A stretch of DNA of 64,000 nt, taken from the NCBI GenBank assembly GCA_035222895.1, contig JAVYIG010000879.1, forward strand, positions 186,001 to 250,000, given 5' to 3'. This DNA comes from Strongylocentrotus droebachiensis. Lineage: Eukaryota; Echinodermata; Echinoidea; Camarodonta; Strongylocentrotidae. Shown piece by piece: positions 13,001 to 22,132 of this stretch; positions within the stretch are counted from its first letter, which is position 1; every line of letters begins with the position of its first letter. Made by a program: the position numbers and the translations under genes. A model generated the notes under the pieces. That model did no database searches and was not told the origin of the DNA. It was given only the letters and a program-made list of their open reading frames with translations.

Positions 13001-16000
13001 CTACTTATAGCTACATGCGCCCTCTATATAGCAAACAATGCCTAATCGGTGCCTGTTGGTCCCCACGATCCCCTTTTTCTTATGTTAATTGAGAGCTGAT
13101 TTGATGAGATAACCACCTGTCAGTAGCCTTGCGGGGAGGTCTAATCCCCCTGGCCAAACTAGTACAGACTGGATTTAACAACATTTGAAAATATTACCAT
13201 CACTTTTTTGTTTCCCCATAGTGGGGTTTCTGGATCAAGCTCTAGGGGTGCGCATGTGTACCTCCAAAATGTATGGGTTCTGTGTGTGCAGAAAAAATTG
13301 GCACAGTCATGCAATGTGTGGATCTCTGTGTTTAATAATCTTTAATTAATTGAACCGGCGCTGGCATATAGAAGGCCTGTGACACTAATAATAACTAAAA
13401 AAAGTGACAAAAATTCAATATGACGTGAAAAAATTGCGGTAAGAATTACATAGAACTACAGAACTTGTTTATGTTAATTTAATTTGAACGTTCAAAGTGC
13501 GAAGGTGTGTCAGTGTGCCTATAAATTAAATATAAATTGGTATTAAAGGCATTGTTTAAAAATGCTAAATCTGAGATGCAGATTGGCGCGAAATTGAATG
13601 ACAACTTTGCATCATTAAATTTAATGGATTTCTCTCTAAATTGAATGAAATAAAATTTAAAAGGAATGATATAAAACGAAATTGAATACTTAAAGAACGA
13701 AAATGCACCATGAGAGCGGAGAGTTGACCAAAATCGTTTGAACTTGAACGCCTATTCATGAATTTGAATGCAACTGATGAAATTGGGCGGGAAAAGGTAT
13801 ATTAAGCGCCATACAAATGTGATTATTGTTATTATTACTCTTAATCTGTTCATTTTATTTCTGCATTGTAGGCCAAAAAGAAGAAAGAAGAGGAAGAGGA
13901 GAAGAACAAACAAGAGCAGGCGGAAAAAGAGAAGGAGGAAGAGAAGCAAAACCAGATTGAGGTGAGTCTAAACACACGTCCTTACTGTCCTAATTCTGGT
14001 ATCCTCTGGAAGAAAACATTTGCAATAAATGTGTGGGAAACACTTTATTGTATGAACTTGACCTGTACTATACTGTATTGTGTTGTCTTGTCTTATTTGA
14101 TTTTGGCCTGTCCTGACCTGTGATTGCCTTTGATTGTGTTGTATAATTTCAACCTTTATTGTTCTATATTATGATCTTGACCTATACAGTAGGTATACAG
14201 TGAAATGTTTCTAAAAAGAATCCCAAAGGGAGACAAGAAAAGTGGTCTTTATAGGCAGGTGATCTCCATGTACAGGTTCCAATGAGAATCAATTTTCAAG
14301 GCAAACATAACATGTGGCCTTTATAGACAGGTGGTTGCTTATTATAAAGTAGGTTTGACTGTGGTCTTTATGTACAGGTTCCTTCAGTACAGGTTTCAAT
14401 GAGAACTAATTTTCAAGGCAAACATAACATGTGGTCTTTATAGACAGGTGGTTACTTACTGTGTTTTTAAATCTTGATTACATAGGAGAGAGCAAATCGT
14501 AGGATAGAGAAAGCAGCCCTCCTCCCCGATGAACCAGATGCTAGTAACACTGAGGCCGTTAAGATTCTCTTCAAACTTCCCAATGGCAGACGACTTGAAC
14601 GGAGCTTCCTCAAGACATGCTCATTAGAGGTATGTAACATGTTAAAGTTCAAGTTCAAGTTCAATTTTATTGATCATGAACAATTACATGTCATAGAAAT
14701 CATTTTCCGGTTGTTTCTCAATTTATATAACATCAATTAACATACATGTACTATCAATTTATACAAAATACAAAATCAGGAATAAATCCAACACACCATA
14801 GAACATGAGAACAGAATGGTAAAGGCTTTGGTATAGAAACATAATAACACAAATTACAACTGTAGACATACCGGAGATCACTACTGGTGATATCGTTGTA
14901 CGGTTAAATAGACAGATTAACAACAAAGTATGAATAAATGTGCAGTACATCCATATATCCTTAGTAACTGATTCTGCAACTAATAATTAACAATTAACAA
15001 TTACCTCCTGAACCTGTCATTGTACAGTGTCATGGCACTTGAAAGTATGCTTAGAAATATTTTACAACTTTGGACCAAATTCTGATGCTATATGTTTTTT
15101 TAGTCCCGTGTACATATATTTATGTTCAGTGCTTTTGATTGTTTGTTATTGCCGGGAAGATTTGGTGAATTATTATGATTCTAAAATGTAGTATTACACA
15201 GTTGTTTATATTGTACAAATATTGCACGCTCCAACGTTCGAGTTCAACATAACAAGATCCATGAATCGGACAAATTAAGAAATATTTCCAAAGGTCATTT
15301 TTGTATGCGTTCTACGTATGTGTTATACTGCACCCTCGTGCACATATGACAAATTGTTGAGTGTCACATGACACATTTTCAGTCAATAGGATACTCTAAA
15401 AAAATATCCTGTTTTATACAAACAACTATTCCGAATAACTTCTTGAGTATATCTTTCAAAATACATCAAATGATTGCATGAATTTGCCACCTAGGCAGAA
15501 AAAGCATTAAGTACAATGTTATAATTAGAATTCAATTAATGAATGTAATTAAAAGAATGTAACCTAGCCTTTTCTGCAACACCACTTCTATACACTAGAT
15601 ATATCCCATGAGTAACTGTAACATGTTATAATAATAGCCTTATAGTCCACTCCAAATTTTATTAAACCGAAACGGAAATTCTTTTTGCCCAATTGATCGT
15701 GAGCCCGGCAGCCACTGAGCAGCGCCAGATCGACGTTGCTCTATCCCTTATTGTTGAACTCCAAACAAGGTAGCAACAACTCCCATCTTTTAACGCATTT
15801 GTTATTATTGTTTTTTCCTTTTTTTCCTTTTTTTCTCTTGAAATTCCAGGTCCTTTATGATTATGTATATGTCCAAGATGAAGTGCCAGATGAGTTCCAG
15901 CTTCAAACGAACTACCCTCGCCGGGTACTCCAGTGTTTACCAACCGAGGAAAACGAGACGGTGCCCTCTATAGGTGATGCAGGGTTGAGCTCGCGTGAGA

Positions 16001-16029
16001 TGTTGTACGTTCAGGACATCAGTGATTAA
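546..16029 (+). CDS. FAF2: FAF2 / UBXD8, UBA-UAS-UBX p97 adaptor of ER and lipid droplets (10 coding exons)
   Basis: Exons: 546-608, 6882-6950, 8120-8241, 8943-9186, 11362-11447, 12274-12365, 12696-12955, 13872-13961, 14486-14629, 15850-16029. All junctions are GT-AG and keep frame. The product is 449 aa; human FAF2 is 445. The order is family-typical: N-terminal UBA (about 10-48, exons 1-2), membrane hairpin (about 96-127, around FPFRFFY), UAS thioredoxin-like domain (about 150-280), a charged Lys/Glu coiled coil (about 285-355, exons 7-9), and a C-terminal UBX domain (about 365-445). The p97-binding loop reads YPR (412-414) where the family usually has FPR. Known family role: a hairpin protein of ER and lipid droplets that binds ubiquitinated clients and recruits p97/VCP in ER-associated degradation and lipid regulation. 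The start is supported by context and by alignment of residues 1-21 to vertebrate FAF2. I know of no competing identity. Confidence 0.97.
609..1002. other. FAF2 intron 1, 5' part, no recognised element
   Basis: It begins with the donor GTAAAT after exon 1. It is AT-rich apart from a GC-rich patch around 820-890. No ORF, RNA gene or paired terminal repeat was recognised. Confidence 0.5.
1011..2814. mobile_element. Non-autonomous hAT-like fold-back element in FAF2 intron 1
   Basis: The termini are exact inverted repeats: TAGGCCTGAGTC at 1011-1022 and its complement at 2803-2814. They are flanked by an exact 8-bp direct repeat, GATCTGAT, at 1003-1010 and 2815-2822. An 8-bp duplication with TAGG-type termini fits the hAT superfamily. 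GC-rich subterminal CGGGT and CCCGCCC motifs occur at both ends. Most of the interior is one long inverted repeat (1182-2601). No transposase ORF is present, so it would need a partner in trans. Confidence 0.88.
1182..2601. repeat. Long inverted repeat, arms about 690 bp
   Basis: The left arm, 1182 to about 1878, is repeated in reverse complement from about 1925 to 2601 with few mismatches. The spacer is about 45 bp and contains the palindrome GATCACGTGATC. The same short peptide frame appears mirrored in both arms (1237-1419 minus, 2287-2490 plus), as expected from the duplication. Transcribed within FAF2 pre-mRNA it would form a very long hairpin. Confidence 0.92.
3090..3365 (-). mobile_element. 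tRNA-derived SINE (minus strand)
   Basis: On the minus strand a tRNA-like head carries an A-box-like segment (near 3345-3358) and a perfect B box (GGTTCGAACCC, near 3295-3305). A body follows and ends in an ATT-rich tail (3093-3127). The body is shared with 15642-15796. Confidence 0.65.
3485..3770 (+). mobile_element. tRNA-derived SINE (plus strand)
   Basis: The head has an A-box-like GTCGAGTGGTTACGTCGTC near 3491-3510 and a B box GGTTCGAGTCC at 3534-3544. The tail has the GCGCTTAGAGAC and GGCGCTATATAA motifs followed by ATT repeats. The same tail style is seen in the SINE at 10931-11275. Confidence 0.7.
3886..4749. mobile_element. MITE-like element with 6-bp target duplication
   Basis: The terminal inverted repeat CATACCTGCCAACC lies at 3886-3899 and its complement at 4736-4749. 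An exact 6-bp direct repeat, CCTATG, flanks it at 3880-3885 and 4750-4755. The inside has a poly-T run (near 4000-4030), a C run near 4636-4648 and no coding capacity. The superfamily is not settled; a hAT-related group is possible. Confidence 0.75.
4893..5120. mobile_element. Short fold-back MITE, probable TA target
   Basis: CACTTTCTCACGGGTTTCAC at the left is matched in reverse near 5100-5120 with one mismatch (CCTGTGAGAAAGTG). TA lies directly outside both ends. A second inverted pair (AACTTCACACA-like) lies inside. A TA flank suggests the Tc1/mariner group. Confidence 0.6.
5292..5490 (-). pseudogene. LINE reverse-transcriptase fragment
   Basis: The minus-strand translation contains WQLHFNANKCKTLHLG followed by a KYKLDG...EEKDL segment. 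This is the conserved stretch after the catalytic RT motifs in CR1/Jockey-type LINEs (usually W...FN..KC..M..G, then EKDLGV). The fragment is short, has no catalytic YADD, and ends abruptly on both sides. It is a dead remnant within FAF2 intron 1. Confidence 0.7.
5500..6450. other. FAF2 intron 1, unassigned AT-rich stretch
   Basis: No coding, RNA-gene or paired-repeat signal was recognised. The ORF at 6219-6614 is composition-driven and overlaps a LINE-like 3' end. Confidence 0.4.
6450..6662 (+). mobile_element. LINE 3' end with TGAAC tail
   Basis: An AT-rich 3' UTR-like sequence ends in AATAAACTGAACTGAACTG (6640-6660). A 3' pentamer microsatellite after AATAAA is typical of CR1/L2-type LINE tails. 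No RT coding sequence is attached. Confidence 0.5.
7061..7439. mobile_element. TTAA-flanked MITE, FAF2 intron 2
   Basis: Termini AGAGAAGGTTGAGTTCTG and its near-complement (CAGAACTCAACTTCATCT) are bounded by TTAA at 7057-7060 and 7440-7443. Length is 379 bp with no ORF. TTAA targets point to piggyBac- or Kolobok-type transposases. Confidence 0.75.
7559..7830. repeat. Homopolymer G, C and A tracts
   Basis: A run of about 16 G begins near 7560. Near 7770-7830 is a C-rich tract followed by A and CAA runs. The short minus-strand ORFs crossing them are composition artefacts. Confidence 0.7.
8282..8545 (+). repeat. Pyrimidine-rich TCTC tract, FAF2 intron 3
   Basis: Interrupted CTCTCT and TTCT repeats fill most of intron 3 (8242-8942). 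The polypyrimidine run just before exon 4 (8905-8935) also serves as the 3' splice-site tract. Nothing else was recognised in this intron. Confidence 0.6.
9191..10016 (+). repeat. 85-bp tandem array, ten units, abutting FAF2 exon 4 donor
   Basis: The anchor CATGCTTTAGG starts at 9199, 9281, 9366, 9451, 9536, 9621, 9706, 9791, 9876 and 9961. Spacing is 82 bp for the first unit and 85 bp for the others; the last unit is partial. Units differ at a few sites: GGTTGGACAG or GGTCGCACAG, CACACATG or CAGACATG. The array begins within the first bases of the intron; exon 4 ends at 9186 and the donor is GTAGGTAAT. Confidence 0.95.
10017..10930. other. FAF2 intron 4, middle part
   Basis: Unassigned. A patch of degenerate CCTAAC/CCCTAA-like repeats lies near 10270-10415 without regular phasing. 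A TAA/TAAT-rich patch is near 10690-10730. No gene was recognised. Confidence 0.4.
10931..11275 (+). mobile_element. tRNA-derived SINE, FAF2 intron 4
   Basis: The head resembles a Leu/Ser-class tRNA: GTGGCTGAGTCGTCTAAGGC as A box and GGTTCAAATCC (10982-10992) as B box. The body includes CCTTTGGCAAGATATTAACC, close to the sequence of the 3485-3770 SINE. The tail has AAAGCGCTTACAGAC, then AGTGCTATATAAAAG, then ATT repeats. There is no acceptor stem, so it is not a functional tRNA gene. Confidence 0.78.
11669..12059. mobile_element. TTAA-flanked MITE, FAF2 intron 5
   Basis: Termini AGGTAATACAAAGTT and AAGTTTGTATTACCT form an inverted pair. TTAA flanks it at 11665-11668 and 12060-12063. Length 391 bp, no ORF. 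Confidence 0.8.
12366..12695. other. FAF2 intron 6
   Basis: A 330-bp intron with a TCTC/TTCC-rich second half (12550-12640). No mobile element with clear ends was recognised. Confidence 0.5.
12985..13178 (+). mobile_element. 190-bp MITE family, copy 1 (FAF2 intron 7)
   Basis: It begins TAAAGCCCCACTGCACTA and shares its full length with 21937-22132 and, inverted, with 52450-52645. The right end is decayed in this copy. Shared inner landmarks include GCGCCCTCTATATAGCAAAC and GATGAGATAACCACCTGTCA. Confidence 0.75.
13179..13871. other. FAF2 intron 7, remainder
   Basis: AT-rich. Near 13800-13845 is a SINE-tail-like piece (ATTAAGCGCCATACAAATG followed by ATT repeats) without a tRNA head. Otherwise unassigned. 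Confidence 0.45.
13962..14485. other. FAF2 intron 8
   Basis: It contains a direct repeat: TTTTCAAGGCAAACATAACA near 14291 and again near 14411. Two similar blocks each also carry TCTTTATAGACAGGTG-like and GTACAGGTT-like words. No gene or terminal-repeat element was recognised. Confidence 0.5.
14652..14900 (-). mobile_element. LINE 3' end, minus strand
   Basis: The plus strand begins AAGTTCAAGTTCAAGTTC then AATTTTATTGATCATGAAC. In reverse this is a 3' UTR ending in AATAAAATT and a TTGAAC microsatellite, a CR1/L2-like tail. The upstream extent is uncertain and no RT is attached. Confidence 0.45.
14901..15641. other. FAF2 intron 9, unassigned
   Basis: AT-rich intronic DNA with no recognised repeat boundary or coding sequence. 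Confidence 0.4.
15642..15796 (-). mobile_element. SINE body fragment
   Basis: It is closely similar to the body of the minus-strand SINE at 3125-3275. Shared landmarks are AGTCCACTCCAAAT, TTGATCGTGAGCCCGGCAGC and CAACTCCCATCTT. The tRNA head is missing. It lies just before FAF2 exon 10. Confidence 0.65.
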
Positions 16030-16065
16030 CAGCTCGTTGTTGCGTTGTATGCTGAAGTGCACCCT

Positions 16066-16281
16066 CTGTGTTAGTTTGAAGACAGAGATTGAAATATGGA
16101 CTGAATTGCAAGCACAATACGAAGCCTGGGAGCTGTTTGCATTGGAGATATGGAGATATTGAGCAAGATTTAAATTGAGACCTCTATGTTAGTTTGAAGA
16201 CGGAGATTGAAATATGGACTGAATTCCAGGCGCGATACGAAGCCTGGGAGCTGTTCGCATTGGAGATATTGAGCAAGATTT
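16066..16281 (+). repeat. Imperfect direct duplication in FAF2 3' UTR
   Basis: Two units start at TGTTAGTTTGAAGACAGAGA (near 16070) and its partner near 16186, about 115 bp apart. Both continue through ATTGAAATATGGACTGAATT and AAGCCTGGGAGCTGTT with a few substitutions. Confidence 0.88.
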
Positions 16282-16886
16282 GAAAGCCAACGAGTTTGCC
16301 TGTTTCTATTTGGCATTGCATAGTTCAAATCGGCTGAACTATCACTGCGACATGAAGCAAGCGAGCGAGCAGTTTGCATCTTAGGCAGGGGAGGGAGGTT
16401 GTATGTATCTATTGGCATTGTATCTCAGTGCTATTTCCCCCACCTTGTATACACTACTTGTGCAGTACTTGTACAAGCAATGCAGAGAACAATTGCAGAG
16501 AACAATTGCAGAAAACATTGCAGAGCACTTAATTTTGGGGGAGAGGACTCCAATATAGCTTTCACAATCGACAAGAAAGTTTTAAAATATGTCTGTTGTT
16601 GTTAGGGTTTGGGAAAGGATGTGATGAAAGTGGGATATTGCTGGATTTAATGTGATGTCCAGTATGAGTGCTTATAGATTCTGAGAAAAATTGGTTCTTT
16701 ACAATTAACAAAGGTAAATGTTGGTCATGAGAGTGGATTTACTAATGTCATCGATCGATTACATTCATGTTTTATTAGGATGATTGGGAGGTTGTAGGAT
16801 ACGTGCGACTGCAATAATTGCTCTGAAATGTTCCACCATAATTTATGTTGATACTATGTGATACTTAATTTGAAACGAAAAGGATC

Positions 16887-16892
16887 AATAAA
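16887..16892 (+). terminator. FAF2 polyadenylation signal AATAAA
   Basis: A canonical AATAAA about 860 nt after the FAF2 stop. It is a plausible cleavage signal. Confidence 0.5.
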
Positions 16893-17157
16893 TGCAACAA
16901 AAAATGCTCTGTTGTGAATTTCTAATTTTGCCAGAGAAATTAATTTACTGGTACTTTAACATTTGGATTGCCTTTCAAAGACCCCCCCCCATTCCTCTTG
17001 AAATGCTGTCTTGCCTTATATATCCAATAAGCAGCAATTATTATGTCAATGTTTGTTCTAAGTCTGTTCTCATGCTCGCACTTCATAAGGCCTTAGGTTA
17101 ATATTGTGATTACAAAAACCAGAACACTTGGGGAAGCTCTTGAAAAGACAGTAAACT

Positions 17158-17301
17158 GGGGCCCGTTTCACAAAGCCTTTTTTTCAATGACAAATGACAA
17201 AAATCAGTGACAAATCTGCTGATAACCAATCAGAAGCAAGAATTTCAGTAGCTTATAACAACAATTGTTATTTGTCACTGATGACAATTTTTGTGAAACC
17301 C
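17158..17301. mobile_element. GGGCCCGTTTCA MITE, copy 1
   Basis: It starts GGGGCCCGTTTCACAAA and ends TTTGTGAAACCC. Inside it shares ATTTCAGTAGCTTATAA with 21281-21414 and 45722-45840, and has an inverted TGACAAAT / ATTTGTCA pair. Confidence 0.65.
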
Positions 17302-18056
17302 ATCCCCCCCCCCCTAGTATAGTAATAATATTAGAGCTTTCTTCGCACATGGGACAGTAAAACTTGCAAAAAAATTTGTGTTTAGAAAATAAAATGGCGT
17401 AGGTGAAGTGTGCTTCAAATATTTACCTTATAATACAGGAATATGTAAGTTTGTTTATGGGCCTTGGATGCACGTATCTACTGTTTTTGTTTCGTTCTTT
17501 TCAGCCTGTTTGACGTCCATATACCTGCTGAATGGTATATTCCAAAATCACTAGTATCTTGTCTAATCGATCAGAACTTTACAATAGATAGTGAGTCATG
17601 TTGATTTTATGTTACTGATGTACACAACGAGTTGGAATTGATTTCATCTCCCCAATAATCAGTCAATCATGACTTTACAATACAAACATGCGTAGTAACT
17701 GACTTTACATATATGTAAATGAGGCATTATCTTTTCTCCTACTAATTGACACAAATCTTTTCAGATTTTATGTTTCATATACACATAATGAATGTGCGTT
17801 ATGCATTTTTGCATATTCCGATCGATTGCAGGTCAGTCTGATATGTTACGGGCCAACAATACTTCCTTAACTTATTATAGGAAATCAACATTTGTATAAT
17901 GAGGCATTATCTTCCTTCCTACTTATTGATATGAATCTGTCCTGGGCCAGTTGTTAGTAAATATGCCATTAATGGTAAATTTCATGGAAACCTTGATTCA
18001 ATTGGCTGTTGAATGATGTTGCCATGGTAATTACCATTAATGGCAGAGTGGTGCAC

Positions 18057-18195
18057 CAGTCATACCGCCGAAACCAACTACACACCGGCCCCAAACCGCC
18101 AAATTTTTTGGCAATAGGGAGTTATGTAAATGATTGTGTGATTTGTAGTTGGTCTGGAGTCAGTCTGGAGTTGGTGTTGTTGGTGTGACCGATGT
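18057..18195. mobile_element. CAGTCACACCGCC-type repeat, degenerate copy
   Basis: CCAGTCATACCGCCGAAACC at the left and TGGTGTGACCG at the right form a loose inverted pair. It is related to the repeats at 21637-21752 and 45060-45188. Boundaries are uncertain. Confidence 0.4.
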
Positions 18196-18385
18196 ATTAC
18201 CATCAATGATACGTTGTATGCAACATGGCCCAGAAGTTGGTGTGCTCTCATGTTGCCTGTATTCCTCTTCTGCTGCTCAAGGTATTTTCTTGAGCATTAT
18301 TTTTTTCAATCCATCTTCTGTATTGTTTACCCATCGAGATGCACAAAAAGATATCGTTCAAAAGCACTGCTTAACTCTCATTTAA

Positions 18386-18903
18386 AGGGATAGTTGAGTT
18401 CTTGTTTAAGACCGCAAATGCACTTATTCTTATTTATGACATTTCTAGTGCCTTTTTAGGACCTAAAATTGCTATGAAGGTAACTTTAGATCCCAAAATG
18501 TGTGAAATGTAGATTAAAAATACGATCATACCAATTCAGCTCCACTTTCAAAAAATATTGTGACCGTTAATTAATTAACAATAATAATACACGGGCCTGG
18601 TTGTGCGTATTATAATCAACACGAAAAAGCCAACATTGGCATTGGCTGCAATAAAACGTATAAAGCGCTATCTCGTTTGTTAATGGCTGGTTTAAAGTTA
18701 TCAAATACTTGCGGAGCCCCACAAATATTAGAAATGGTTATATTTATGGATATTTCAGCCATCTCGGCACCAATTTTGATCAAAGAAAGATGATTTTGTC
18801 ATTTGAATTATATGTTCTTTCCGATTTTGACACTCAGATTTTCATGATCTCACAATTTTGTTTTTTTGTGTAGCGCCCTCTGAAACAAAACTCAACTATC
18901 CCT
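18386..18903. mobile_element. TTAA-flanked MITE, 518 bp
   Basis: Termini AGGGATAGTTGAGTT and AACTCAACTATCCCT are exact complements. TTAA lies outside at 18382-18385 and 18904-18907. No ORF. The GTTGAGTT core is shared with the element at 7061-7439. Confidence 0.85.
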
Positions 18904-19382
18904 TTAATGTTTAACCAGTTTTGTGAAGCATCATATTCCTAACTAAGTATGTAACTTGTGAGACTTTCTTTGTATATTTATTAGTGTCAGCAGTAGCAAA
19001 TTTCACTGTTCTATTCATTTGGTGTGTGTTGTATGTGAACGAAAATGATAGGAATAAATGTAATTGATAAAGAATTTTCAAACATTATTAAGAGTTAAAT
19101 ATAGAATGAGAACCTTTACATCTCAATCATTAATGTCTATGTAGGATAGCAACGAATTTAGAAGAAAAGAAGTACACCACATTTCAATTCTTAACATAAT
19201 GAAATTCAATCAAATCTTAGAGTTAAAAAATGATGGAGATAATTTTTTTAAAACGTTGAAGTTACGACTTACGCTTGTATTCTGTTCTTCCCTGCAGAAA
19301 TGGTATGTGCCTCTCATTACCTTGTATTTAATGAACAAAAATGTTATATAAAACACTTTTAAGTAGTATTAAATTTACTTAA

Positions 19383-19776
19383 AGCTAAAGACCAGTTATG
19401 GTCAATCTCATGCGATTGCATTGTGAAAGAAACATTGTGAAATCGATCAGAAAAGGTTGATCATCTAGCATAGATGTACTGCAAGGTTCTGGAATCATCA
19501 ACATGATAAGAAATTTGGCCAAGTCTTCATAAAGCTAGAATCACTGTACACAGAAAGATGTATATGGGACTACACACACACGCGCGACACATGCATTTGT
19601 ATCTCTCAACAGGCAAGAGATACACTAATTTACCAAATATATCAATTAGTAGGCGGTTTCCCGTCAACATTTTTATCATCATGTATTATTCAAAACATAT
19701 TCTTTCACATGATTGGTAATTAAGAGCTTCCATTTCATTTTTTGAAAATGGGGCGTTTCCAATACTGGTCTTTACC
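19383..19776. mobile_element. TTAA-flanked MITE, family shared with 43242-43627
   Basis: TTAA at 19379-19382 and 19777-19780 bounds a 394-bp element that starts AGCTAAAGACCAGTTATGG and ends AATACTGGTCTTTACC. Most of it aligns with 43242-43627, for example CATGCGATTGCATTGTGAAA and ATTAGTAGGCGGTTTCCCG. A CACACACGCGCGACAC insertion sits in the middle. Confidence 0.85.
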
Positions 19777-20579
19777 TTAAAATATTTTCAATTTCTAAGT
19801 GCAACATTTCATTCAGACCTCAAATCCTTTTTCAAAGGTCTATCTTAATTATTTGTGATGAAGAATAATTTATTAAATCTATAATTTATGCAGATAAGAT
19901 ACAAATTCATATTTAATGATGTTACCTATAAAATGAAATAATAATCAATGTGTAGGTTTCATAGAACATATTTGACAATCCTAGTATTATTTCGGTACTA
20001 AAGTTTTTTATATTCTATCAATTATTATATACATGCATTTCATTTGTTTTGTATACATATGTTGCTTTGTTTTGTATGATTTTCTTTTTTCTTCGAAAGA
20101 TTGTATTTGATGATTTAGATTGATTTCTTAGTGCAAAAAAAATGGAATGGGCCCAAAAGACAGAGGTATATTGTATGGGGATAATAAATAATATCAGCAT
20201 TTGTTTAAAAAGATCAGATTGCAAATTTGTGAGCTTTGTCCCATTTTTTAGTGGATGTGTTATTTCAAATTGTAATGTGACCTTGTAACAGATGGCCCTC
20301 TTATTTGACTCAGTTAATACACTTACAAATATTGTTAACATTTGTAGGAGAGTTTACAAAAGCTAATGAAAACATGTTTTGCAATATGTGGTGATCATGG
20401 GGAGTTTATGCAAAGGGTGGGGGTCAAATTATCCCTCCCCAACCCCCCTACTCATCAGTCAGAAAGCATTTAAAGGTGAACTAATAAATTAATCATTTAA
20501 AACAGTAATGATTTGTTGCTTGTATTAATTTCATCAAGGTTATGTAGGCCTTTTGGTAGCTGTTGTCATAAATGCGTTA

Positions 20580-20712
20580 AATGATTTTTTTTGTTTTGGT
20601 TTTTTTGTTAATCCTTTGCCATTTTGGGGGTATTGTTTATTCTTTTTTTTTGCAATTCGGCTTTGCAGCAATGAAAGTATGTTGATAAACCAATTTGAAT
20701 TGAATTGAATTT
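20580..20712 (+). mobile_element. LINE 3' end with GAATT tail
   Basis: A T-rich 3' UTR-like sequence ends in GATAAACCAATTTGAATTGAATTGAATT, split here by the pentamer repeat. It resembles the other LINE tails in the window. No RT is attached. Confidence 0.4.
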
Positions 20713-20715
20713 TGT

Positions 20716-21280
20716 AGGGAGAAACAAGAAATGAGCCACCAGGACTCCCATATTGGTTCATGACAGATTTTCAAAGATTTTCAAAAACCTCAACCCAAGT
20801 CAATTACACTAGCCTTGGCTATCAATTGTATAAAATGTATCAACATTACAGTGACATTTAATTTAACCCCAACATGATGCTATAATATAGGTCATTTCTT
20901 GTCTTGCTTCCCTCCAAATATCCGGATGAAAGCTAAACTTTTAGGCCCCCTTCCTCTTCCTTTTCAGCGAATGTATCTTGCCTGTAGCTACTAATACTTT
21001 TCTTGTTATAGGGGCTAACAGTAAGAAGCAATTCATAACTTAAGATTAAATTTATGGGCATCGTCATCCTAGATTATTTTGAAACGATAAATATTTAGAT
21101 GCCAGAGTCATCGAGTCAACAAATTTAAGAGTAGTTACTGGTTCATATATAAGGTTTGGGTTTGAAGGTTAGTGAATTAATATATATTTTTTTTAATTTA
21201 TCATCTTTTGTTTAGAAATATAGCATTTTCTTGGAAAAAATTCTAATAACAAGTTCCCCTCTTTAATAATAAAGTTTCTA
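20716..21280. other. Intergenic, unassigned
   Basis: AT-rich intergenic DNA downstream of FAF2. No gene or repeat boundary was recognised. Confidence 0.4.
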
Positions 21281-21414
21281 GGCCCTGTTCCATATAACAC
21301 ATGCTGAAATTCTTTGACAAATTTGCTCTCAGCCAATCAAATGAAATGATTTCAGTAGCTTATAATAATCATCGTATCCTGCTATTAATAACAAGTTAAT
21401 TGAATTTGGGCCCG
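21281..21414. mobile_element. GGGCCCGTTTCA MITE, copy 2
   Basis: It begins GGCCCTGTTCCAT and ends AATTTGGGCCC. It shares CTCTCAGCCAATCAAATG-like and ATTTCAGTAGCTTATAA blocks with the copies at 17158 and 45722. Confidence 0.6.
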
Positions 21415-21636
21415 GGTGAGGACTAGAAATTTGAGTGGCAATAAAGATACTGTGTTACAAAACGCGAAATAATCCAAGGATTTTTATTTTATTATCCAAT
21501 ATTCATTTATGTGTTGAATATGACACATATTCTGCTGTGTTGGATATAAAGCATATTATTACTTTTTCATATTATTTCTAATGAATTGTATACTCGTCAA
21601 ATCACCGTGCAAAATTTGTGGCATCTTCTGGTTCAT

Positions 21637-21752
21637 ACCCGGTCACACCAGCGAGATCGACAGCAGACCGAGCTAAAAATAGCATTGCCTCTAAATATTG
21701 TCTAACAATCGATCGGTTTGGATTCGGTGTGGCGTCCGTTTGGCGGTGTGAC
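21637..21752. mobile_element. CAGTCACACCGCC-type repeat, copy 2
   Basis: CCGGTCACACCAGCGA at the left and TTTGGCGGTGTGACTGG at the right are inverted. The inside includes GATCGGTTTGGATTCGG. Related to 18057-18195 and 45060-45188. Confidence 0.45.
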
Positions 21753-21936
21753 TGGACAAGTAAGCATTATTTATGTTTGCACTTTGCACTCTCATTGTCA
21801 TTATAAGCACTCTACAAAATTCTAGTTAATAGGAGCTTAAATGTAATGTATTTTTGAAATGTACGTTTGCCTTAAATGCTACTAACGTGTATAATAATAG
21901 CTAATGCTCCGCTATTTAGCATCGCCAAAGTCCAGC

Positions 21937-22132
21937 TTAAGCCCCACTGCACTACTTATAGCTACTTGCGCCCTCTATATAGCAAACAATGCCTAATCGG
22001 CGACCATTGGTCCTCTATGATCCTCTTTTTCTTATGTTAATTGAGAGCTGATTTGATGAGATAACCACCTGTCAGTGACCATGTAGGGATTTCTAATCCC
22101 TCCTGGCCAAACTAGTGCAGCGGGGCTTTATA
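21937..22132 (+). mobile_element. 190-bp MITE family, copy 2 (best preserved)
   Basis: The left end TTAAGCCCCACTGCACTA and right end TAGTGCAGCGGGGCTTTA are inverted repeats. The interior is collinear with 12985-13178. The target duplication is ambiguous because of the TTAA/TTTA ends (TA or TTAA). Confidence 0.8.

Larger units (their letters stand above)
16030..16905 (+). other. Probable FAF2 3' UTR
   Basis: It runs from the stop codon to just past the AATAAA at 16887. It holds an imperfect direct duplication (16066-16281) and GCAGAGAACAATTGCAGA repeats near 16480-16515. The transcript end is inferred only from the signal. Confidence 0.55.
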
